Source of the DNA: Deltaproteobacteria bacterium | GTDB taxonomy: Bacteria; Desulfobacterota; DSM-4660; Desulfatiglandales; HGW-15 | DNA length: 6,419 nt | Direction of reading: 5' to 3' | Assembly (NCBI GenBank): GCA_019308525.1 | Contig: JAFDIC010000238.1 | Coordinates: forward strand, 1-6,419 | In this document: in pieces, positions 1-6,419 of the stretch | Layout: each line of letters begins with the position of its first letter | How positions within the stretch are numbered: the first letter of the stretch is position 1 | The notes under the pieces: generated by a model | What the model saw: the letters and a program-made list of their open reading frames with translations, nothing else | What the model was told of the DNA's origin: nothing | The model's database searches: none | Position numbers and translations under genes: made by a program

Positions 1-1743
1 CTGAAAGGTAGGGTCTACGCATTAAGACCCACAACCCTTTATGTCCTTGGATTGCTCGTACACATTGCCATGCTGGCCTGGATGCTGGCCATGCCCTGGC
101 CCCTTTCCCTCGAGGTCCTTGAAGCGATTTGGTTACCTGTGATGGTGATCTTCCCACTGGGGACGCTCTTCATGGGGTTCCTGCTGGGGAATGAGGAACG
201 GCGTCTGTTCGCCGAGAAGAGATTGCGGGAAAGCGAGGAGAAATTCAGAAAGGCCATTCAAAGTGCCCCCATATGGATAGCTATCAGCACCCTGGATGAG
301 GGGAGGTTCCTGGAAGTAAACGAGGCATTCCTCAACATGACAGGCTTCAAGAGGGAAGAGATCTTTGGCCATACTTACAGGGAACTCAAGATCTGGTATG
401 ACCTGGATGATCGGGAGCGCTTTGCATCCGAGCTGAGGAAAGAGGGGTACCTGCGGGATTTTAAAGCTCAATTGCGCACCAAGGCCGGGGATGTGATGGA
501 TGCGGTCATCAACGCCGACCTGATCCATCTCGAAGGACAGCAGGCCATAATCTCCGTTGTGCAGGACATGACGGAACACAACCGCCTGGAACAGCAACTC
601 AGGCAGGCCCAGAAGATGGAGGCCATTGGGAGGCTCGCGGGGGGAGTGGCCCATGACTTCAATAACATCCTTACCACTATCATGGGCAATGCCCAGCTCG
701 CATTAATGGAGATCGACAAGGGGACTCCTGTACTTAATGAAGTCCAGGAAGTAATCAAGGCAGGGGAAAAGGCGGCGGCCCTGACCAGACGGCTCCTGGC
801 CTTCAGCCGGAAGGAGGTCGTCCAGCCCCGGATCCTGGATCTCGGAGAGGTTATCCAGGGGACAGAGAAGATGCTCAGGCGCATGATCAGGGAAGACATT
901 GAACTTGAGGCCATACTGCCGCCTGACCTGTGGAAAATCTATGCTGACCCGGCACAAGCAGACCAGGTTATCATGAACCTCGTGGTTAATGCCAGCGATG
1001 CAATGCCCCAGGGAGGAAAGCTCACCGTCGAGGTGGCAAATACAATACTTGGCAGTGACTATCTAAAGTCCCATGGGCTGGAAGGCGAGCCAGGCCCCTA
1101 CGTGATGCTGGCGGTGACAGATACTGGTATCGGCATGGACCCGGAAACCATCTCACGTATCTTCGAGCCTTTCTTCACCACCAAGGAAAAAGGTAAAGGC
1201 ACGGGACTAGGGCTTTCCACCGTCTACGGCATCATGAAGCAGAACAGGGGCTATGTGTGGGCCTATTCAGAGCCTGGCAAAGGGACTACCATGAAATGCT
1301 ATTTCCCTGCTGTTATTGAGGAGGGGGAGGAAACGCTCCCTGAGGAAACATCGCTTCAAGGGGGCTTGGCGGGATCAGAGACGATCTTGATTGCAGAAGA
1401 CAATGACGACCTAAGAAAGACAGTGTCAAGGGGCCTGAGAGGTTATGGCTATCACGTCCTGGAAGCGAGAAGCGGGGATGAAGCCTTGAAGATGTGCGAT
1501 AAGGTCAAAGGGCCCATTCACCTCCTGCTTACCGATGTCATCATGCCGGGTGTGAGCGGGAAGGATCTGGGGGAGCGGATTAGATCACAGAGGACCGAGC
1601 TTAAGGTTCTGTACATGTCCGGGTACACAGACAATACTATCAGCCATCATGGGGTCCTGGAGGCAGGTCTTAGCTTCATTCAAAAGCCCTTCACTCCCCA
1701 GGCCCTTGCCAGGAGAGTCAGAGAAGTCTTAGATGAGGAATAG
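1..1743 (+). CDS. Hybrid sensor histidine kinase (membrane/PAS/HisKA/HATPase/receiver), 5' partial
   Basis: The reading frame is open from base 1, so the true start lies outside the window; the first usable internal start is TTG at 52. Counting from the codon at base 1, 580 residues are visible. Residues about 13-62 form two hydrophobic segments ending in an NEERR cytoplasmic boundary, which resembles the end of the LytS-type 5TM receptor region (inference). A short linker leads to a PAS domain (about 78-192), then the HisKA H-box with phospho-acceptor His218 (GGVAHDFNN). The ATPase domain has N326/N330 (NLVVNASD), DTGIG at 374, FEPFF at 388 and GTGLGLS at 400-406. The C-terminal receiver has the acidic pair E466/D467, phospho-acceptor D512 (LLTDVIMPG), S540 and K562. 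All key residues are present, so both kinase and receiver should be active, with phosphate passing from His218 to D512 or to a separate regulator. No DNA-binding output domain or partner regulator is visible, so it is an orphan here. Its signal is unknown. Confidence 0.95.
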   Translation: MKGRVYALRPTTLYVLGLLVHIAMLAWMLAMPWPLSLEVLEAIWLPVMVIFPLGTLFMGFLLGNEERRLFAEKRLRESEEKFRKAIQSAPIWIAISTLDEGRFLEVNEAFLNMTGFKREEIFGHTYRELKIWYDLDDRERFASELRKEGYLRDFKAQLRTKAGDVMDAVINADLIHLEGQQAIISVVQDMTEHNRLEQQLRQAQKMEAIGRLAGGVAHDFNNILTTIMGNAQLALMEIDKGTPVLNEVQEVIKAGEKAAALTRRLLAFSRKEVVQPRILDLGEVIQGTEKMLRRMIREDIELEAILPPDLWKIYADPAQADQVIMNLVVNASDAMPQGGKLTVEVANTILGSDYLKSHGLEGEPGPYVMLAVTDTGIGMDPETISRIFEPFFTTKEKGKGTGLGLSTVYGIMKQNRGYVWAYSEPGKGTTMKCYFPAVIEEGEETLPEETSLQGGLAGSETILIAEDNDDLRKTVSRGLRGYGYHVLEARSGDEALKMCDKVKGPIHLLLTDVIMPGVSGKDLGERIRSQRTELKVLYMSGYTDNTISHHGVLEAGLSFIQKPFTPQALARRVREVLDEE

Positions 1744-1959
1744 ATGCCATAGACCCGCTTGGCCTTTGATCATTCCCTGTAGGAGCGACTTGTAGTCGCG
1801 ATTACGGATACAGGATGCATCTCACACAACTCGCACCTGCAAGGTGCTTGCGAGCTCCTGAACCTTTGGTTGTGGTGCAGTTATCCCCGTCCACAAAACG
1901 ACCGGATATGGCAGGCCTGCGGCCTCTCTATAGAAATGGGTGCAGCTCCCAGCACCAGG
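1744..1959. other. Convergent intergenic region between the kinase and the ATPase
   Basis: This 216-base gap separates two genes that point at each other. Its left half carries a REP-like inverted pair (1777-1860, listed separately). The right half (1861-1959) has a perfect 10-base palindrome GCAGGCCTGC at 1911-1920. It also has a modest hairpin next to the ATPase stop: GGTGC 1939-1943 pairs with GCACC 1952-1956 around an 8-base loop. Neither hairpin is followed by a clear run of T on either strand, so I see no standard intrinsic terminator. The REP structures may serve to end transcription from both sides (inference). Overlapping reading frames in this gap have no recognisable protein content. 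Confidence 0.6.
1777..1860. repeat. REP-like inverted pair (REPIN-like) no. 1
   Basis: The left half is a REP-like unit on the plus strand: TGTAGGA runs into a perfect 6-bp stem, GCGACT 1785-1790 and AGTCGC 1794-1799, around a TGT loop, followed by GA. The right half lies on the opposite strand and ends in AGCTCCT (1853-1859), the complement of the AGGAGC head. Its stem region is altered: GCACCT 1833-1838 pairs with AGGTGC 1842-1847 around a GCA loop, or alternatively CTCGCA 1830-1835 pairs with TGCGAG 1849-1854. The spacer contains GCATCTCAC (1817-1825), also present inside the second pair at 5021-5029, which argues that both are copies of one element. Such elements are typically mobilised by a RAYT (IS200-like) transposase encoded elsewhere; none is visible here. 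Confidence 0.75.
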
Positions 1960-2658
1960 TCAACCCTTTACCAGGAATGTCTTTGGGTCCAGGAACAGGC
2001 TCACCTCCCCTGGTGGGCCATCCTCTCGATCTTTCAGGAGCCTGAGGAGAACCCCTCCTTCTTCCGGCTGCAACTGCATGATGACGGAGAACAGGTCATC
2101 GATCTCATGGCACGGATGTGGGATTCCCCTTTCATTGACTTGGGTTATGTGACGGTGGGAGAGGGCGGAGAACCAGATCCCTATCCCAAAGTCCCCAGCC
2201 AATCCTTTCAGCCCTTCAAGGGTCTTCCTCATCGCCTTATGAAAATCCAAACCATCCAGCACTAGTATGCCTGGATTGAACCTGGCTTTGTCCTTCAGGT
2301 TAGTGAGGTTTCCCCGCAGCCGCTCCACATCAAAGCTCTGCTTGAGGTATGCAAGAATCATCCTGTTCCCCTCAAGTCTCTGCCTCAGGTCTATTTCCTC
2401 TTTGACACCCATGGCACGAACTATGTCGGAGAATATCACACGATAATAGGATGTGACCTTTTCCGGCTGGTCTTCCAGTGATATGTGCACCAGTTTCTTG
2501 TTTCGGAAAAGGGTGTCAAAGGCAAAGTTTATCAGGCAGGCCGTCTTTCCAACACCTGCCCTTGCGATCACTACACCCAGCTCCCCCGCGCCCAACCCCT
2601 TCTTCGAGGAATCCTCCAGGATCCTCAAGGGGCTTATCTTCTTAAAGCCTTCTATCAC
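1960..2658 (-). CDS. DnaB/RecA-like P-loop ATPase of unknown role, downstream of EF-G
   Basis: This is a complete 232-residue protein with GTG start at 2658. The start is supported by a GAGGGGG Shine-Dalgarno stretch (2664-2670) five bases upstream and by the lack of another Met before residue 83. It is a single RecA-fold ATPase domain. The Walker A is ARAGVGKT (residues 32-39), with Ala in place of the usual first Gly. SLED at 60-63 follows a beta strand as in the DnaB motif with its catalytic Glu, making E62 the likely catalytic base. The Walker B is ILVLD (131-135). A later SALSHRH segment sits where DnaB/KaiC proteins carry their sensor motif. No signal peptide or membrane segment is visible, so it should be cytoplasmic. 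It lacks the DnaB N-terminal domain and is too short for a replicative helicase. It lies 41 bases behind the EF-G stop on the same strand, suggesting co-transcription. I recall similar conserved deltaproteobacterial ATPases without assigned function; substrate and partner are unknown. Confidence 0.88.
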   Translation of the reverse strand: MIEGFKKISPLRILEDSSKKGLGAGELGVVIARAGVGKTACLINFAFDTLFRNKKLVHISLEDQPEKVTSYYRVIFSDIVRAMGVKEEIDLRQRLEGNRMILAYLKQSFDVERLRGNLTNLKDKARFNPGILVLDGLDFHKAMRKTLEGLKGLAGDFGIGIWFSALSHRHITQVNERGIPHPCHEIDDLFSVIMQLQPEEGGVLLRLLKDREDGPPGEVSLFLDPKTFLVKG

Positions 2659-2663
2659 ACTTA

Positions 2664-2670
2664 CCCCCTC
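2664..2670 (-). promoter_or_regulatory. Ribosome binding site of the ATPase gene
   Basis: GAGGGGG on the minus strand lies five bases upstream of the GTG at 2658. It fixes the non-ATG start and shows that the gene has its own translation signal in the 41-base gap behind EF-G. Confidence 0.65.
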
Positions 2671-2699
2671 TCCCTTTTCTTTGGTTACCTTCTGAGGCT

Positions 2700-4778
2700 C
2701 TACGCTGAGTTCCCTCGTTGGAGGTCCTTTTTCAGCGCTTCTGCAATGTCCGATGGTACCTTGGCGTATCGAGAAAATTCCATGGTAAACTCTGCCTTGC
2801 CCTGGGTCAAGGATCTGAGAGTCGTCGCATAGCCGAACATTTCCGCCAAGGGCACCTCCGCTTCAATGGTGGTGAACACGCCATCCTCGGCAGAGCTCAT
2901 TATCATGCCCCTCCGCTGGTTGATGGAGGCCATCACGTTTCCCTGGTATTCTGAAGGGCACTCTACTGACAACTTCATGATGGGCTCCAGGATAATAGGT
3001 TTCGCCCTCATATAGGCCTGCCTGAAGGCCCCTATCGCGGCCAGCATAAAGGCCCGCTCCGAGGAATCAACCGCATGGAACTGCCCGTCACTCACAATCA
3101 CCCTGAGGCCTAGGACAGGAAAGCCCATCATGGGCCCCTTCTCCAGACACGACCTGAAACCCTTGTCCACGGCAGGCATGAATTCCGACGGTATGACACC
3201 CCCCTTGACCTGGTTGACGAACTCATAGGTACCATCCTTCGAGGGCTCCATGAACCCGGCAACACGCCCGTATTGACCCGCTCCCCCGGTCTGTTTCTTA
3301 TGGATATAATCAAACTCTGCCCTCCGTGATATGGCCTCGCGGTATGCTACCCGGGGTTGCCCGACGGTTACCTGGGCATCGAATTCTCTTTTCATCCTCT
3401 CCACGTATATTTCCAGGTGGAGCTCGCCCATACCCGAGATTATGGTCTCACCCGACTCTGGATCCACCCTGGTCCTGAAGGTGGGGTCCTCTTTTATGAA
3501 TCTGCCCAGGGCCTTCGCCATCTTTGCACCGGACTTGTTGTCCGAGGGACTCACCGAAAGAGAGATGACAGGTTCAGGGATGTGCATGGAAGACAAGGCA
3601 TAGGCCAGTCGCCCATCCGTAAAGGTATCTCCCGAAAAACAGTCCACGCCAAAGAGGGCAACGATGTCGCCTGCACCGGCCCTGGAAATATCTTCCATCT
3701 CGTCCGCATGCATCCTTACCAGCCTGCCCACCTTCACCTTTTTCCTTGACCTCGTGTTTACAATGTCATCTCCTTTGCTCAGGGAGCCCTGGTAGATCCT
3801 CAGGTATGTCAACTGGCCGTAAGGGGTCACCTCCAGCTTGAAGGCCAGGGCTACGAGCCTGGCATCGGGGCTTGGATTGAGCTCCACGGGCCTTTCATCA
3901 TGATCCAGGTCAACGGCCTGGTTTTTCACTTCGTCGGGTGAAGGAAGATAGAGGTTAACCCCGTCCAGGAGCGGTTGAACACCTATGTTCTTGTATGCTG
4001 AACCCAGGAACACGGGAGTGAGTTCCCTTGAAATAGTTCCCTTTCTCACAGCCTCGTAGATCAGGGCCTCGCTCACCCTCTCCTCGAGAATGGCCTCCAT
4101 GAGGTCATCTGAAAACATGGAGGCGGCATCCATCAATGCCTCTCGTTTGATCCCCGCCTCCTCCGTGAGCTCGGCTGGGATATCCTTTATCTTCACCTGG
4201 CTTCCAAAGGGCCCATCGAAGTAAATCGCCTTCATGGCCACCAGATCGATCACACCCCTCAGGCGATCCTCCAAGCCAATGGGAATCTGCATCAATACAG
4301 GATTGTGATTCAACCTCTCTCTCAACTGTTCCACAACCCGGTAGGGGTCCGCCCCCGCCCGATCGCACTTGTTGATAAAAGCCACCCTCGGAACCCTGTA
4401 ACGGTTCATCTGCCGATCCACCGTGATCGACTGGGACTGCACTCCCCCTACTGCGCAAAGGACAAGGATGGACCCGTCAAGGACCCTCAGGGCACGCTCC
4501 ACCTCGATGGTGAAATCCACGTGGCCCGGGGTGTCTATGATGTTGATCCTGTGCCCTTTCCATTCGCAGTAGGTGGCTGCTGAAGATATGGTGATGCCCC
4601 TTTCCTTCTCCAGATCCATGGAATCCATCTTGGCACCAACCCCATCCTTGCCTCTTACCTCATGTACCGCGACTATCCTCTTAGTGTAATAGAGTATCCT
4701 CTCTGTCAGGGTGGTCTTCCCCGAATCGATATGGGCGCTTATTCCAATATTTCTAAGTCTCTTGATATCCTCAACCAT
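2700..4778 (-). CDS. fusA: Elongation factor G, mitochondrial EF-G1-like (spdEFG) type
   Basis: This complete 692-residue translational GTPase drives tRNA/mRNA translocation on the ribosome (family knowledge; E. coli EF-G is 704 residues). The ATG at 4778 is preceded by AGGTGA (4785-4790) at six bases. GTPase motifs are all present: AHIDSGKTT (15-23), RGIT (60-63), DTPGH (82-86), NKCD (136-139) and GSAYKN (259-264). Domain II follows, then domains III-V. The domain IV tip is FHAVDSSE, which keeps the translocation-linked His, and the C-terminus is MEFSRY. Several segments match mitochondrial EF-G1 more closely than E. coli FusA: Ser for Ala in the P-loop, the [16 protein letters not shown] region (39-54), LNHN (156-159) with MQIPIGLE (163-170), and IYFDGPFG (185-192). 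No rpsL, rpsG or tuf lies next to it, so this is not the str-operon copy; a canonical EF-G probably exists elsewhere (inference). A role in recycling instead of translocation cannot be excluded. Confidence 0.95.
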   Translation of the reverse strand: MVEDIKRLRNIGISAHIDSGKTTLTERILYYTKRIVAVHEVRGKDGVGAKMDSMDLEKERGITISSAATYCEWKGHRINIIDTPGHVDFTIEVERALRVLDGSILVLCAVGGVQSQSITVDRQMNRYRVPRVAFINKCDRAGADPYRVVEQLRERLNHNPVLMQIPIGLEDRLRGVIDLVAMKAIYFDGPFGSQVKIKDIPAELTEEAGIKREALMDAASMFSDDLMEAILEERVSEALIYEAVRKGTISRELTPVFLGSAYKNIGVQPLLDGVNLYLPSPDEVKNQAVDLDHDERPVELNPSPDARLVALAFKLEVTPYGQLTYLRIYQGSLSKGDDIVNTRSRKKVKVGRLVRMHADEMEDISRAGAGDIVALFGVDCFSGDTFTDGRLAYALSSMHIPEPVISLSVSPSDNKSGAKMAKALGRFIKEDPTFRTRVDPESGETIISGMGELHLEIYVERMKREFDAQVTVGQPRVAYREAISRRAEFDYIHKKQTGGAGQYGRVAGFMEPSKDGTYEFVNQVKGGVIPSEFMPAVDKGFRSCLEKGPMMGFPVLGLRVIVSDGQFHAVDSSERAFMLAAIGAFRQAYMRAKPIILEPIMKLSVECPSEYQGNVMASINQRRGMIMSSAEDGVFTTIEAEVPLAEMFGYATTLRSLTQGKAEFTMEFSRYAKVPSDIAEALKKDLQRGNSA

Positions 4779-4784
4779 CTGAAA

Positions 4785-4790
4785 TCACCT
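4785..4790 (-). promoter_or_regulatory. Ribosome binding site of the EF-G gene
   Basis: AGGTGA on the minus strand lies six bases upstream of the ATG at 4778, a near-ideal Shine-Dalgarno signal that supports this start. Confidence 0.75.
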
Positions 4791-4795
4791 ACAAA

Positions 4796-4824
4796 ATTAT
4801 TCTCCGCCTACTACCTTCGCTCAA
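4796..4824 (-). promoter_or_regulatory. Weak candidate second promoter close to the EF-G start
   Basis: TTGAGC (4819-4824) and AATAAT (4796-4801) are separated by 17 bases on the minus strand. The -10 matches consensus at five of six positions, the -35 at four. Transcription would begin around 4789, leaving a leader of only about 11 bases that would cut into or crowd the ribosome binding site. It is included because it would let EF-G escape the upstream terminator hairpin, but it may well be chance. Confidence 0.2.
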
Positions 4825-4870
4825 TGGTTTCCCAGTAATCGTTCCATCCCAAGGGTGGGTTGTCAGGATG

Positions 4871-4904
4871 AAAAAAGAGGGTCGAAAGCCCATGACCCTC
4901 TTTT
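4871..4904 (-). terminator. Intrinsic terminator hairpin in the EF-G leader (possible attenuator)
   Basis: Read on the minus strand, GAGGGTC (4900-4894) pairs perfectly with GACCCTC (4883-4877) around a 10-base loop. Four A residues before the stem (4904-4901) face a run of six T (4876-4871) after it, so the stem extends to 11 bp and ends in the T tract. It has the form of a factor-independent terminator and can act weakly in the other direction too (four T on the plus strand). It lies about 23 bases after the predicted start of the promoter at 4934-4961 and before the EF-G start codon. It would therefore stop transcripts heading for EF-G unless relieved. Confidence 0.8.
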
Positions 4905-4933
4905 CACGACAATTTTTCCCTCTGAATATAATT

Positions 4934-4961
4934 ATTATAGAAATAAACTCCAGGAAGTCAA
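4934..4961 (-). promoter_or_regulatory. Sigma-70-type promoter for the EF-G/ATPase transcript
   Basis: On the minus strand a -35 box TTGACT (4956-4961, five of six consensus bases) and a perfect -10 box TATAAT (4934-4939) are separated by 16 bases. An A/T-rich stretch (4970-4981) upstream could act as an UP element. Transcription should start near 4927, giving a leader of about 149 bases before the EF-G ATG, with the terminator hairpin inside it. Confidence 0.75.
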
Positions 4962-4989
4962 CTGGCTGGAAAAATTTCTTCAATTCCCG

Positions 4990-5068
4990 CTGTAGGAGCA
5001 GCTTGTAGCTGCGATCCCCAGCATCTCACCAGCCACATCGATTCATCGCGACCAAAAGTCGCTCCTTC
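4990..5068. repeat. REP-like inverted pair (REPIN-like) no. 2
   Basis: The left unit on the plus strand is TGTAGGA followed by GCAGCT (4998-5003), loop TGT and AGCTGC (5007-5012), then GA. The right unit is on the minus strand: AAGGAGCGACT, loop and GGTCGCGA (5067-5047), with a 5-bp stem (5048-5052 with 5058-5062) plus a possible G-U pair. The two units face each other across about 30 bases that include GCATCTCAC (5021-5029), shared with the first pair. It begins about 15 bases downstream of the dehydrogenase stop codon, a usual place for REP elements, where it may protect or end that mRNA (inference). Confidence 0.8.
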
Positions 5069-5082
5069 AAGCTCGGCCCCAC

Positions 5083-6419
5083 CTAAATCCTTGTGAGATG
5101 GTACCTCGCCACCGGGATTATACTATCCGCTATCTCCCTCCTTAGGCTGATAGTATCGACGGGGGTGTATCGCGCCAGCTTCCTGAGGGCCATCAACTGG
5201 GTCCTCAGTTCCTCCCCCTCTGCGATCGCAGCAAAGATTTGCCTTGCCATGATATCCAGCCCCGGGAAGGTATCGTCAATAAAGGCCCGGGTGGCAGCAA
5301 TGTGTATCTTTGCCCCCTCTTCCCCATCCTTTAGAACCTTTTTCAGGGTCCTCAGTAACATACTTTCCATGGAGAAGGTGGCGATTATCATGTCTGCTAT
5401 CAAGGCGACTATCTCCTGCTCGTTCGCAAGCCTTTGCATGTGTTTTTGGGCCGCTGCACCGGCCGCCATGAGGGCGATCTTTTTGGCCATTGTGACCATC
5501 TTCTTTTCCCTGTCAAGCAGTCCCTCCTCTTCCCCGAAATCCGGTCTCAGGCCGATCACTTCCCCGGCAACTTTCTTTATCTCCTCAAGCAGGGGCAGTT
5601 CCCCTTTGAGCGCGGACTTCATGAGCATATCCACTACCAGGAGCCGGTTGATCTCGTTTGTCCCCTCCCATATGCGGTTTATCCGGGAATCCCTGTAGGC
5701 CGTTTCAACGGGATTCCCCTGGATGTATCCGTAACCGCCCATGATCTGGACGCACTCGTCGGCCACGTAGTCCAGGACCTCGGAACCGAACACCTTGTTG
5801 ACCGAGCACTCCAGGGCATATTTCCTGAGGGCTTCACCTGTCTTTTTCCCTGCCTCCTCGCTCGATGGATCGATTCCTTCCAGGGCGAGATCCAGGAGCC
5901 CGGCCGTCCTGTACACCATGCTTTCAGTCGCATAGGTCCTGATGACCATCTCGGCGATCTTGTGCTTGATAAGGCCGAATTCGCATATGGGCTTGCCGAA
6001 CTGGACCCTGTTCTTGGCATACTTCACCCCTTCCTGGATCAACAATTTGCAGCCTCCAACCGCGCCGGCACCCAGCTTGTACCTTCCTACGTTCAGGGTA
6101 TTCAGGGCAACCACGTGACCCCTGCCCACTTCTCCCAGGACATTCTCCACCGGCACCTTTACGTCCTGGAATATCACTGACCTGGTGGAGCTGCCGTGCA
6201 CACCCATCTTCTTCTCTTCCTCGTCCACAGAGACTCCGTCCCATTTACGCTCAACGATGAAGCTCGTAAATTGCCTTCCGTCGATTTGAGCATACGTCAG
6301 GAAGAGGTCTGCAAACCCCGCGTTGGAAATGAATTGTTTCTGGCCGTTGAGGATATAGTGTTTCCCGTCCCCTGACAAAACCGCCGTGGTCTCGGCGCTC
6401 AGGGCGTCAGAACCATGTC
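5083..6419 (-). CDS. Acyl-CoA dehydrogenase, very-long-chain/FadE-like, 5' partial
   Basis: The frame is open to the right edge, where it reads HGSDALSAETTA, the FAD/substrate signature (EPG-x-GSDA) of the family, so the gene starts outside the window and about 150 N-terminal residues are missing. The visible 444 codons cover the rest: the NGQKQFISNAGFAD beta-domain segment, KKMGVHGSSTRSV, the NVGRYKLGAG helix, the RVQFGKPI segment, then IMGGYGYIQ and RIWEGTNEINR. The Glu of EGT (bases 5665-5667) is the expected catalytic base. About 190 further residues follow it, matching the C-terminal extension of VLCAD and Bacillus FadE-type enzymes rather than short/medium-chain enzymes. The protein should carry out FAD-dependent 2,3-desaturation of long-chain acyl-CoA in beta-oxidation, passing electrons to electron-transfer flavoprotein. 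The stop is TAG at 5083-5085. No other beta-oxidation gene is visible downstream, so any operon must lie to the right. Confidence 0.95.
   Translation of the reverse strand, partial: HGSDALSAETTAVLSGDGKHYILNGQKQFISNAGFADLFLTYAQIDGRQFTSFIVERKWDGVSVDEEEKKMGVHGSSTRSVIFQDVKVPVENVLGEVGRGHVVALNTLNVGRYKLGAGAVGGCKLLIQEGVKYAKNRVQFGKPICEFGLIKHKIAEMVIRTYATESMVYRTAGLLDLALEGIDPSSEEAGKKTGEALRKYALECSVNKVFGSEVLDYVADECVQIMGGYGYIQGNPVETAYRDSRINRIWEGTNEINRLLVVDMLMKSALKGELPLLEEIKKVAGEVIGLRPDFGEEEGLLDREKKMVTMAKKIALMAAGAAAQKHMQRLANEQEIVALIADMIIATFSMESMLLRTLKKVLKDGEEGAKIHIAATRAFIDDTFPGLDIMARQIFAAIAEGEELRTQLMALRKLARYTPVDTISLRREIADSIIPVARYHLTRI

Larger units (their letters stand above)
4779..5082. other. Intergenic region and presumed leader of the EF-G gene
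   Basis: This 304-base gap sits between the acyl-CoA dehydrogenase stop and the EF-G start, both on the minus strand. In the direction of transcription it holds a REP-like inverted pair (5067-4991), a strong promoter (4961-4934), a terminator hairpin (4904-4871) and about 90 bases of leader ending in the EF-G ribosome binding site. An open frame of 64 codons covers 4983-4789 on the minus strand. It starts with TTG, has no ribosome binding site and runs through the promoter and hairpin, so I do not call it a gene. No riboswitch class is recognisable. Confidence 0.7.

Noticed and set aside
133..654. Open frame of 173 codons on the minus strand opposite the kinase PAS region
   Set aside because: It is antisense to conserved kinase sequence, has no recognisable domain and is a shadow of the kinase frame.
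1880..1896. TTATCCCCG and nearby CCACAAAA resembling a DnaA box
   Set aside because: It misses the TTATNCACA consensus at several positions and stands alone, with no origin-associated gene.
1911..1956. Palindrome GCAGGCCTGC and GGTGC/GCACC hairpin as terminators
   Set aside because: Neither has a T run behind it on either strand, and the stems are short.
1870..2265. Plus-strand open frame of 131 codons in the convergent gap
   Set aside because: More than half of it overlaps the ATPase gene on the other strand, with no start signal and a low-information Pro/Ser-rich product.
4789..4983. Possible 64-residue leader peptide upstream of EF-G
   Set aside because: It has a TTG start without a ribosome binding site, and its frame contains the promoter boxes and the terminator hairpin, so most of it would not be transcribed as one message from that promoter.
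4990..5068. CRISPR-like repeats
   Set aside because: There are only two facing units with differing stems and no regular spacing; the arrangement fits a REP inverted pair.
5434..6180. Long open frame of 248 codons on the plus strand opposite the acyl-CoA dehydrogenase
   Set aside because: It lies entirely antisense to a well-recognised enzyme, has no family resemblance and its composition follows from the codon pattern of the dehydrogenase.

Overview
The window looks like a chromosomal segment of a deltaproteobacterium (Desulfobacterota in the wider sense). This is inferred from three things: an elongation factor G of the spirochaete/planctomycete/deltaproteobacteria type that resembles mitochondrial EF-G1, an orphan hybrid histidine kinase with a LytS-like membrane end, and a very-long-chain-type acyl-CoA dehydrogenase. 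I see no transposase, integrase, phage gene, CRISPR array, tRNA or rRNA, so this reads as ordinary chromosome and not as an island.

Layout from left to right. Bases 1-1743 (+) hold the C-terminal 580 codons of a membrane-anchored PAS/HisKA/HATPase/receiver hybrid kinase that begins outside the window. Bases 1744-1959 are a convergent gap containing a REP-like inverted pair. On the minus strand, reading right to left, there are a 3'-complete, 5'-truncated acyl-CoA dehydrogenase (6419-5083), a 304-base gap (5082-4779), a complete EF-G (4778-2700), and 41 bases further a small DnaB/RecA-like ATPase (2658-1960).

The gap upstream of EF-G is the most structured non-coding stretch. It holds a second REP-like inverted pair just behind the dehydrogenase stop, then a near-consensus sigma-70 promoter firing towards EF-G (-35 at 4956-4961, -10 at 4934-4939). 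A strong intrinsic-terminator hairpin (4871-4904) lies between that promoter and the EF-G start codon. This order suggests attenuated expression of the EF-G/ATPase pair, a short terminated RNA of roughly 57 nt, or a second promoter nearer the gene.

The EF-G and ATPase genes are probably co-transcribed. The dehydrogenase and the kinase have no evident functional link to them. No undescribed multi-gene system can be claimed from the sequence alone. The best leads are the leader hairpin of the EF-G gene, the EF-G/ATPase pairing, and the repeat family whose stems have changed on both sides.
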